Source: Plazaster borealis (taxonomy: Eukaryota > Echinodermata > Asteroidea > Forcipulatida > Labidiasteridae). From it: a stretch of DNA of 64,000 bases. Shown here one piece after another: positions 13,201 through 25,200 of this stretch. The first letter of the stretch is position 1, and each line of letters starts with the position of its first letter. Position numbers and translations under genes: made by a program. Location of the stretch: NCBI GenBank assembly GCA_021014325.1, contig CM037472.1, positions 4,588,001 to 4,652,000 on the forward strand. Direction: 5' to 3'. A model generated the notes under the pieces. That model searched no databases and was not told the origin of the DNA. It worked only from the letters and a program-made list of their open reading frames with translations.

Positions 13201-16200
13201 GGGAATTATTATGTCAAGCGTATTTCATGGGTTAGCAGATAATTTTTGCTTGTGCGCGTGCGTACTCCACGTTACTAGGCATTATTCGCTTACACAGCTA
13301 GTGCAGAATTTTGGCCTTGTACATTAATTGGAGAAAGGTGATCGTAAGCGCAGAATTGGGCGATAAGCAGAGTCATGAAATTGGGCCCAGTTTGTGAACT
13401 GTCATGCAGGTGGCCATGTTTTATTAGTGACCTGCACTAACTGCTTGATCATACTTTAGACCTTTCTTTTGTGACGTCACAGCTGCGAGTTTTGCCAAAA
13501 GTACAGGCGACCATCACTGCCAAAAAAGAAGAAGCATTTTATCATTTATTCAAAATTCTATAAACACTGATGAATCAATGGTTTCCACCCAAAACAAATC
13601 GAAAGTACTTGATATTCTTCAAACCAAAGGGTTTAAATGCTTGATTAATAATGGGGAAATGTGTTCCAATCCAGGTATAGATTTTGTGCTACTAAAAGGC
13701 TGCCCATACAAAATGATTGTCAAAGTTTGAAAAAACAGGAAAACAAGTCTATGTGATAATGAAAGATAATTAGGGACGTGTATTTGTATAAAACATTTTT
13801 AATTTCAGCTTTATATGAAATACTATGTGATGCACTCAATTAGATGTCATGGTAGCAGCAGATGCCTTTGTACTCTACTGTAAAAATGTCATAATAGAGC
13901 AGGAGGAGAAACGAATCATACAAAATTTAACAAATTGCATCTGCCTTCTCTTCTGTTCCATAAAAACGTGGGTTTCTTAAAAATCGTTGCAGACTTACTA
14001 TTGATTTTTACTTCTTCCAGTGTAGGCCTAATGCATACTAATACAGATAATGCAGTATTTTACTTGAAGGTATAGTATGAGCGCCTGATATCTCACCATA
14101 CACGGCCTGGAATTTCTGAGCGGGAAACGCTTCAGTGACATTGAAACTCTCTTATCAATAACTGTCATCGGAATCAATCGGGGGAATTAAATGAGTGTAA
14201 TCTAGACTCTTGATGGTAGCTGCTGATAACTTCATATCCCAGGGTCTCAGAAATTTCAGGGCGTTCAAACTGGAGAGGCGTACATGATGACAGACGACAA
14301 AGGGAATTCAACAAGAAGAAAAAAAATCTTTCAAATGAGAGAAGCAAGCTGAATTTGTCCAGAATTTTGCAGAGTGTAACTCAAACGATCATGTTTCTGT
14401 TAAAGGAATGGACATTCTTTTGGTTGAATTTTCATAGTTTTCTTTTGGTTGAATTTTCATATTTTTCTCTGTGCTTTTATGGAACAAAGGGATGAACACG
14501 TATTTTAAGAAATGCCTTACATGTTATATCTGCATCAGAAGATGTCTACTGATAGTGTGTTAAAGTGTGGCTAACGCTTTTAACCATTCCTTTGTTGATA
14601 TGAATCAGGAAATGCTGTTCCATTTGATTGTACATACTTTTTTTCAATTAGTTTTTTTCTCATAAAGACAGAACTGACATCGTACAGCAAAATCTGGACA
14701 GTTACACTGATTATAAAGTATATATCACTACCAATTCTCAAGAGAAATGTTTGCAGCACTCTCAATGTTAAAGACCTAAAAATAATCACCGCTTATTTTG
14801 ATTGCTGTAATTTGAAATAAGCACAATGTGTGAGCGTGCACAAAATCCCTAAATAGATATGAATAACTTTCAGAGGTTTTTTTACCGCTAAAACAGGATT
14901 GCCCTTTTTGATGCCCTTTTTCTGATTATAAAGTAAATATCACTACCAATTCTCCTGAGAAATGTTTGCAGCACTCTCAATGTAAAAGACCTAAAAATCA
15001 TCACTGCTTATTTTGATTGCTGTAATTTGAAATAAGCACATTGTGTGACCGTGCACAAAATACCCACGAAAACATGACTAACTTTCAGAGTTGTTTCCCC
15101 CGGTAAAACAGGATCGCACATTTTCACAGGTTGTCTGTATGGTGTGTTTATTGAAAACTAGAAAATGGGAACTAATTTTCTCTTCAGAAAACAATGATGA
15201 ATTTTCCTTTTAACTGACGTCTTGCCAAGCATGAAACATTCTCATGTGGATATTCGTGCTATATTTCATTTACAGACATTATCCTTTGCTACCCAAAGGA
15301 TCTGAAAAAATATCCTTTATCTCGAAACCCCACCCCCCCCTCACTATCGACCCACGTGGTCAAAAGGTCACACTATTTCCCCACCATTTCTCTGTTAAAA
15401 TAACACAAATATATCTTCCAAATTACAACAAGTCAACAGATACAGCGTCACTGGATGGGATAGCACCAACATTTATTATCCTTAATTGGTGTCTATGGGC
15501 TTTTTATTAAACACTAACCGGTTTTCTGTCTTCTCTCTTTCTCTTTTTCCATCAACATGTCAACTCTTTGGGCTGCTTAACTTCTGACCAACTAACAAAC
15601 CAATCAACTGACTTTGAAAATCAACACATGCTACAATTGTGCAACTCATCACCTGTTCTCCAAACACTTCTTGAAACTCAACGCGATCACCTCACCGTGT
15701 TAACTTCATCTCATGTGATACTCCTAACACTCACTGTGTGTGCTTCAAATCTGGCGACACTCGACGTGTCAAAACTCCTCACATCTGATTTTCTCGGACA
15801 CCGTAACTCATCATGCGTGCCTCCATCACTAACATCTCATGAAACTCATGTTGCAAAATCGCACCTGTTACTCCTGAACCTTCGTGTACAACTCGGTGTG
15901 GCTCACTAACAATTTGATACTCACGGGAAACTCAATTCGCACTGTGAATTTCATCCCGACATTTAACCACCGCCAACATGCTGTCATGGAACTCATGAAA
16001 CTCACCTCGCTCCTGACGCTCATGTTGTGGGTATAACTCATCCTTACCTTCTAATACTCATCATGAACACTCGCCAGGATTCTACTCGAGTTGTGAGTCC
16101 AATCATAGATGTCATCAATATGGATACTTTTCAGTACATTGGGGCTTCTCCAGATTTACGAGGAGGTAACATAAAAATAACCGTATTTGTTTACCTCAGG

Positions 16201-19200
16201 AGGGCGCTTTTTAACAGCTAATTTCATTGCATCACAATCACAGGGGGCAGCTCGAAGCTCCCCTTTGTTGTTTTGTGTTTGGGGATTAGTTTTTTCTTCT
16301 TCTTCTTCTTCTTTTTTGGGGGGGTGTTGTGTTTTATTATCTTGTCTGAGTTGAATTTTTCTATAATTTCTTTTAGCTGAGTATATCTATTATTTGTTGA
16401 ACTCGCCTGTTAGGTTTTTACTCCCTCCTCAACCACTTTTGTCAACCATCGCTAAGAAACTTTAGCCAACCCTCATTCTTTGATTTGACTGAAAGCAAAA
16501 TGTTGTTTCTAGGACCTGGTCAGATTACAAGATTTTTCACATCCCTGAAGTTGACATTTGTAAACCAACACCACATTTTGTGTACAGGAGGTATCCATGT
16601 AAAGGGATTCTACACTGCCTTAAAAGAAAGAGAAAAAAATTCTTTTCGATATCTGGTTCCCATGTATGTAAATCAGGATGGATATTTCAACATTTGTAAA
16701 ATAAAAAAATAAAAACTGGGGAAAAAAAAAACACTCTGGTGTAAAACTAAACCAGAGAAAGTTGAAGGGCTTGCGAAATTGTCAAAGATAGGGTTGTTTT
16801 GGAATATCCGTTTAGCATCAAGGGGATTTGATTGACATTTGCGTGGGAGAAGTATATCAAGATCGAGCGGTTATATCGTGGATCACCTGAAAAATATTGT
16901 TTTTGTTGGCGCTGAAGTCAAAAGATATCATGTTGTTTCGAATGTTTATTATTGTTTTCTATGTTTTTCTGGAAGTTTCACAAAGTTGTTGGTGATGTTT
17001 GGGAAATCAAATATGTTGATGCCACAGAGCATGGTAAAGCAATCGTGTATTTCAGTAATTATAATCAGAGTACCCAAACCAAGGTTGGCAAGCTAGACAG
17101 TCTGGTCTCTTTTTGGTTTGATGAAAATTGACATACATGGTTGTGAATGCACATAGAGGCCTATCACAATATTTGTTGAATTTTTGTATTCATATTTGTA
17201 CCAAATAGCATCAGTACTATTGTCATAATTGAAAACAAGAAATTGTAATCAATAACAGAGTCAGCAAAGTTAAATTTGTGAAAAAAAATCACAATTTCTT
17301 TCAAGAAGAGAAACTCCTTTGAATTTGTGATTGTTTTCAGTTACTCCATTTTTCTACCGCCTCAAAAAAGAGAATGGAGAAAAAGATCAAGAAAAAAACC
17401 CAGCAAATTGTGGTTTGGTTTTAAATTCAAAATATCAATAGCTGGTTGTACAATTTTCTTTCAAGAAGTGAAACCCCTTTGAATTTGTGATTGTGAGTTT
17501 TCAGTATACTCCATTTTCTACCTCCTCAAAAAGCGAATGGAGAAAAAGAATAAGGAAAAAACACAGCAAATTGTGGTCTGGTTTTAAATTCAGAATATCA
17601 ATAGCTGGTTGTACAATTTTCTTCCAAGAAGAGAAACCCCTTTGAATTTGTGACTGTGAGTGTTCAGTTACTCCATTTTCTACCTCCTCAAAAAGCGAAT
17701 GGAGAAAAAGAACAAGAAAAAAAAACGCAGCAAATTGTGGTCCGGTTTTAAATTCAATATAGTTGTTTACAGCTTATTTGACCAGTGACATGAGAGAAAC
17801 CAGCTCTAATATAGCTTTGCACTCTGGCATTCAGAGCAAAACCGATGGCCACACCGGGCTCATCATTGAGATCCTCCGTTTTATTAAGGAGCTGTTTATA
17901 CAGCAATAATCAGCATCGATCAGAACAAGAACAAATTGGAATGTTGTTTTCCTGTTTGAGCTGCTGATGTATTTAATTGTGGACGCAGCTTATCATTCTT
18001 TTTGTGCGTCACAATCAGCCTGGGATTGCTAGACACTCGCAGCCAACATGCATCTGGCAAAATAAACATTAGTCTTGCTAACTCATCATGGTTTATCAAT
18101 TTACAGGGGGAAAAAATTTGCTGAGTGATGTGGATTGAGACATGCAGTTTATGTAAACATTGCAATATTATAAAAAATCAAGGCAGGGTTAGGCCGGAAA
18201 TCCATGTGTCCGTAATGCATTGTGCGTAATTATGCGTAGTGTGCAATCCTTTAAAATGAAAATACACGACAAGCAATGCACATAATTTGTACGGATAATG
18301 CAGTTGGCAGTATGGATACATGGAATGTGCGTTAATTGCTTGTCAAGTACTTTCATTTTTACGCATTGCGCTCTATGCATTCCGCACAACGCATGACGGC
18401 CACATGGATCTCCGGCCTTATTTGAACGTGACAGGTTATGTATGATAAGGAAAGTGGAAAGTTTCAAAAATGTATTTAAAAAAATTCCCTGTGTATAAAT
18501 TACTTATGGGTTGCCATAGCACATGTCAAGTGGTAGAAATGCAAGTGTGAAGTGTGCTGTGAACAAGCTTGTCTGTCAGCTAATGATGTGCAATCTTTTG
18601 ACCTCAGCGAGGACACGTTTTGCACTTTTGCTATAGCATCCTGTCACTACGCTGTGAATGTACACTGCAAAAAAACTCTGGTGTTAATTTGGTTCTTTCC
18701 AGTATCCAATAATGTGCCAACAGCAAACACAGACACTGTGTTTAACTATTACCAAATACTACATTGTTTGTAATTAACACAGTGGTTAAAGATATTCAAG
18801 TAGAAGTAACAGTGATTTATGGGGGTCTTCAAATGCTATTTTTCTCAACTTTAGACAGTCATTTTGGAATATAGTGCATGAGAAGTGCTCAAATAATAAT
18901 ACGCGGTGTGTCTGCACGATGTACACACACATGACATCAACGCACAGCTCTGTGTTGCATACACTCTGTGGACATTCCTTTTTTTCTGTGCACTTAAGAA
19001 AAAACATATTCTTCATCGCTGTAAAAAACAGTGTGTGGACGTGTGTAAGTCCACATAGTGTTTCAAGTTCCTACATTATGCAGACTTTTTTGTTTTCAGG
19101 TCCACACTTCATATGTAATGCTAAAACGTGTATTCGACCTCTAACGCATGATCGAAACAGTCTTTTTCATTGGATATGATTCACTGCCCTGAAAAATGGC

Positions 19201-22200
19201 GAGTAGTTATGATTTACCAATCACCATTCATGTTACACCAATGGAAAGAGAAAAATATTCAGCTCAAAGAAGCTGTTTAATCCATAAAGCTGCGTTGTGC
19301 AGTACACAGGCTATGGTAATTCAGGTTGCATGAGAAGGCTTAAGAAGGAAAGTTAACTTTTTTTAATAAAGAAAGGCAGCTTGTTCCCCAACAACAAATA
19401 ACTAATAACAGGTATGAATTCCAAGATGCCTCGTTGTAAAAGTGCATGATCCATAGAATTTGCTTGTAGTGAAATTGAGACGCTTCTGGGTTTTTTATAC
19501 AAAACATCGGGCAATGCAAACGAGCGCAATGTTACATTACGTTTCGGACAGAAATATTTCTCTGGAGGATTGGTAGTGGCATGAACTTTGTAACCATTGA
19601 GTTTTCTGATTGAAATATCAATTTTTTTGTTGGTATAGTCTACTTGTCTTTAACCCTTTCGGATATTAGATCAATTTATCAATTGATTATTAATTATTTA
19701 CAACAGAAATTTTGCACAGCACCCAAATCTGTCAAAGCATGACACTTGCAGTGCAAAAAAAATAAACAATTATGAAGACTTCTTTTGACAAATCTTGAAG
19801 GGGAAAGATACACCCCAGTCACAGTGACTTGGAATTTATCCAAAATGTCTTCTAACTTAAGACCCCACTGACTTATCAACCAGAGTGCAACTGCACTGTG
19901 CTGTGTATAATTTTAGCCTCGGACAAAATAATCCAAACCTCCCCACAATGGGAAATCCCAGCTGCCTCGAAAGAGATGCTTTGATATGGGCTTCTCTGCT
20001 GATAGACTAAGCCATGATTCACTGCCCTCGTCTAGCCAGCCACTAGAGGAAATCCTTTACATATCAAAGTTTTGGTTCAGCGCAATTTCATGTTCGGCCT
20101 TAGTCAGGTTCCAATTTCCTCTCCCTGTCTTTCTTACGCCCGTCCAACAGCTCAAGTTACTTGGACGTGGACTTTGGGGGGTCTTGAGGCTCTCTGATTA
20201 ATCCCTCACCGGAAATGAACAAACAAAATTTAAAACGGCTGACTTTGATGTGGTGACATTTTCTGTTGTTGACAGGCCTGATTGATGGCTACTTCCTTTG
20301 CTAACAGCAATACTTTCAATCATTTTATCTACTGTTTGTTTCTAGAAAGTCGTCCTTTTTCCTAAACCTGTATACATGTTTAATATTCTAAATGAATCAG
20401 TTGTACCATGAGGATGAGAATGAATGCACTGCTAAAAATTGTATTTTTTTTAAATAAGAAACAAAATCATATTTCAAGACAAAAATTCTTGTGTCACTCC
20501 CTAGAAAATTTGTCTTTGAAGTTTTTGGGGGAAAATAGCCTACAAAAAAGACTCTGCTAGGGTCGAAACGTCAGGCCATTAACTAACTTTTGCAAGATTT
20601 TGGGGAGTGACACAAGAAAAGTTTTCTTGAAACAAGATTTTTTCTTATTTCAAGAATACCATTTTTAGCAGTGTGTCTTATCCCTTTCAGGGAGAATGTC
20701 CTCTCCTTGTTATGTTACTTCAAGATGCTGGAAGCATGGAGGAAGGAACTCTCCACGCTTCAAGCAGTAGTAGCAATATAGTAGTACTATAGGGCATTGA
20801 CCAGACCACAACCGGTGAAACTAATGAAGGTTTATGTTGTCACCCAAGGGCTCCCTCGTTTGGGGACCAATGATATCTTCATTCGGAGAAGAGGGTTTTC
20901 GTATTGGGGTAAAATGATACCCCAGTTGGGGTAACTTTTATGAAAACGATACAAATCCCACATTAATTCATTATATCATTCTTCATATTATCATTGACTT
21001 GTCTTGGACTAAACTACCTTGAAGCAGGATTAAGATAGCTCACTGAATTCCCACAGGTTCCCTAATAATATCCTGGGTAGTAGGGACTTGATTTTTACCA
21101 CGCATTAAGAATCAACCTTAGATGGATTGTCATTTTTGCCATTGCGATTTGTATTGCGACATCACACATTGCTAGGTAATTAAGATTGATACACACAGTT
21201 CAAGATCAATCTTAGCTCTTTGTGAAATCGATCCCTTGGTTCTAATCAGGATAAATATATATCCCAATCGGGGGTGTAGGTTAGATGACCACATCCCTTT
21301 GAATAATGCTAATGTATCATAGCTTTTTTTTCTTCTTCATTGGCTTGTCTGGGATTAAACTACCTTGAAGCAGGACTTAAAATAACTCACTGAATTCCCA
21401 CAGGTTTCCTGATTAAGGACCTTCAATGACCTCAGTTGGAGTCTGGGTTCTCATCGGGGTAAAAGTATACCCCAATTAGGATTAGATGACAGCAACCCTT
21501 TGAATGATATATTAATGTACACATCATTTCATTATTACTAACATGCCTCATTTTCAATGCTGGCTCGCCTGAGCTGAGACTTAAACCGACTTAAAATAAC
21601 TCACTGAATTCCTCCCTTTGCGAAGGATTACAAGCTGGCTAAACGGCCTACAGTGTATAGTCCTATGTCACGCAGACATCATGCACTGAACCACTTCATA
21701 ACACACGATTAATTACCGCACTGTAACCAGACAAGTCGCTCTTGAGGGCATTCTGGGGTGGCATGACTTGTTCTCCTAGTCCTAGTGTTTCATGGAAATT
21801 TCCGACTTAAAGTTAATACTTAATTACTAATTTCAGTCTTTGTTTTCCCTCTTTTTTGTTAACGAGTGGAGAAGGGGGATTGAAACAAAATGTCGCAAAT
21901 TGCCCAAGCAATGAAATTACCAGTGAAGAAAACAAGTCATAGGGCCTTGTCACACGAGGCAACTTTTACAGGCAACTGAGACAACCAGCAGTGCATTTAC
22001 AGGACCACTTTGATAGCACATGAGTAATTTTTCAAACAGTGTCTTACGATCCACAAGAAAAATATGTGAACATTCAAATGTGAATGCCTTTTCTTCGTGG
22101 AGATTGCCTGGAACTGGTTGGCTGTAAATTGCCTCGTGTGACATGGGCCATAGGCTATGGAAACACACATGAAAATCTTCTGTTCTCAATCCCCTGGAGT

Positions 22201-25200
22201 TTAAACATCCCTAGATGCTTGGAGTTTAGACTGAGAGTGTGCAATGTACAAAAATAAGGGTCTGAAAGAAAAGTGGTTCAATTTCTCCCCTCACCTTTAT
22301 CCCCATTAGTACTTGTATGAAAATCGAATGAGATTTTTATAGAACTATACTGACGTTTGATTGTTTGTATTTTTGTCATGCAGGGTTTGATTGGAGTTTA
22401 CACTTTAAGTGGGAGCACATGCCCGTGGACCAGAGATCAAAAAGAAAAAGCTCTCTTGAGCCAATCAGGTATGTGCTTTCATTCTCTGGCTCGACCAATG
22501 GAATGCTTCCTTACCAAACTGGTAACCAATACGGATGCTTGTTACAATTGTGTCGTGTGTTCAAGCTACCTCTTGGCAAAGACTGTAGTCTTATTGTTGT
22601 TTGTTCACATGAAAATCATGCTACATGCAGGACTGAATTGAGTTTATAACGTTGACAACAAAATAAAAAATATTAATACAAAACGTTTAAAAGTAAAAAA
22701 TAAAAATATTAAAAAAGCAGGGTCAATTTCAAAAAGCTGGTAAACACACAAAAAATTGCTTAAAGAGGGGTTCTAGGATCAAATTCAGTTTTGTGATGTA
22801 CTCATTTTCTAATAGATAGGGTCCTTGTTGAAAGTGGGGGAAAACTACAAGTCTATAACCTCTTGTTAAAAGGGAGTAACAAACTATTTTATTTGATACT
22901 GTTTAAGAACAAAATTTGAAACATGATGTAATTGGATTTCATAAAAAAGGGATCCACACAGGAATTTGTCATTAGTCAAGAGGTCAACTTCAACAACGTT
23001 GAGATTAAAAAATCAAAACAAATCCAAGAATGAACAGAAAATTCCTCATACACAAATTGACAGACCCATGTATTTGAAATGTGACATCGTTGGATGATAA
23101 CAAATTTCACACTGGACGGGTATCAAATACAATGGTATTATACACCATTTCAACTTGAGGTTAGAGACTTGTCAGTTTTTCCCACACTTTCATAAGGACT
23201 CTTGGGAAAATGAGTGCTTCACAAAATAGAGTTTGACCTCAAGCCCCTCTTTAAGAAATATCTTTCTCTCTCAGCAGAAACCTGTGACCAGCCAAAATGC
23301 CATGTAGTCTACAGTGTTGTGACTGATGCACTGCTATTATTTCTTTGCTTAGCAATTCAATTTGTTGAGGACCATTTCCTGATTAATTGCTGTCATCAAA
23401 TTGATGACGTGTTTTACTCTCGAGGGCCAAATTACTTTCACATTATGCTTAAAGGCACTGGACACGTTTGGTAATGACTCAAAATATATATTAGCATAAA
23501 AAATTACTTGGTATCGGGCAACGGAGAGCTGTTGATAGTATAAAACATTGTGAAAAACAACTCCCTCTGAAGTAACGCAGTTTTTGAGGGAAAGGTAATT
23601 TCTCACTAAAATATTTGAATCTGAAAGCCTTTTTCAGGCAACTGAAAGCACACAAATTAATTGTGCAGCAAGGGTGTTTTTTCTTTCATCATTTTCTTGC
23701 AACTTGACCAATTGAGCCCAAATTTTCACAGGTTTGTTATTTTATGCATATGTTGGGATACACCAAGTGAGAATACTGGTCTTTGACAATTACCAAACAA
23801 GTCCAGTGCCTTTAAGCAAAGTTTATTCCTTTAAATAATAAATTTCTTTCTGCAAATACTAGCTAATGTCAAATTATGCTTACTGGTGAGGGGCAAGTTC
23901 CCCTCTTATAGGTACTGGCCAGAGATTTTATCTATTTAGCCAATCAAACAAGTGGCAATTCTGTCCAAACATATATGGGAAAAGGCGCAATGACACATCT
24001 GATCTGTAAATGCGAAAAATGCTGAGTGAGGAAATTGATTATTGATTCTGTGTTTTGCCACTGGCGTCAATTTTCTGGCGAGCTGTTGGGGATGTTTTCA
24101 TTTCACGAAACTGTATCCACTAGAGATTTGCCATCAACCTGCATGACTGCAGTAATCCAATACAAACGACTCGGAAATGGGAATTAAAGAATTGTCATGG
24201 AATAGGCAGCTATTTGGGAAAGCGCCAGCGTGATAAAATGTGATTGAAAAGTAGGAAGATAAATTGTACTTTAAGTTGTACAAGTTGGACAGGATGGTGA
24301 AGTTGGGAGGGGGAAAAAAACCATGGCGGTTACTCAAAAGCATTGCGCTGTTACAACGGCAGGGGGCAATCCCAATACTTAAGGTTGTATTCTTGATAAT
24401 CTAAGTAATATAAATCTTTTTTTTAAACCCCTTGTGTAGCCAGTGAACTGGTGGCCGGCATGGTCAAAGAAACAGTTATTAATTTTCCAAATTACATATC
24501 TTACCAGAAAACTACCCTAGTAAGATTGTCTTGAACAAACAAGTTTTCAGTTCTGGTCTTGAAATCATTCGCTAATAAATAACTTTGAGGTGGTTTTTTT
24601 ATGGAACATATGATTTTGTATAAGCCCAAGGCATTACTGAAAACACCTAAAAAAAATTCCACTGGGAACTTCTGATCATAGTATTTCTTTCAACCCTTTA
24701 ATGCAGACCATTACAGGTTGCAAGCAGCTTCGACTAAAATGCCCGTAGCAGCTGCAGACTGCTGCAGCATTTGACCTACTTCCACTCAACCAAAAAGGGT
24801 CTCCACAAAGTTCTAGTCCTGAAGTGATATTTTTCTCAGGTTTTCTTTGTTAATATTAATAATGCTTTCTACAATTGTAGTAAACAAAACATCATTTCTA
24901 TTTCATATCATTTTTTCCGGACATTTTCACTGGAAAAGAGCAAACAAATTGCTTTTTAAAAGGAGACCAAGGGATTGTAAATAACTGTTAAAAAAATAAA
25001 AACAGTTGCTCCGAAAGTACTTCACCACTTTTGACACTATAGTAATGTACTGTAGGTCACTACCCCCTCATGCACCCCAATTAGGAAATCCTCTTGATTA
25101 TTTGTGGCCTTATGTGTAGGAAAGACGCATTATTCTGTGACTTGGGTGATTGAAAGTGATAACATCAGCATTGTGTGATAGATTCAGGCATTTCAGTTAC

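Larger units (their letters stand above)
12376..16077 (+). other. Intron between the two alternative GALNT exons
   Basis: 3702 nt. It contains a SINE piece (12753-12895), an element with an internal duplication (12992-13390), TGACGTCA at 13472-13479, a 215-bp tandem duplication and the ACTC-rich tract. An ACTAAT lies at 12463-12468, 88 nt after the exon A donor. A third copy of the alternative exon was looked for and not seen. Confidence 0.7.
16166..22383 (+). other. GALNT intron, repeat-filled
   Basis: Contains a (TTC)n run near 16297-16312, a three-copy tandem (17291-17760), a GGCCGGAAATCCATGTG element (18192), a foldback (20429) and degenerate direct repeats (20880-21625). Nothing is recognised from 18430 to 20400. 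Confidence 0.7.

Noticed and set aside
15568..15909. 113-codon open frame upstream of exon B
   Set aside because: Lies in the ACTC-rich intronic tract, with low-complexity composition and no family motif.
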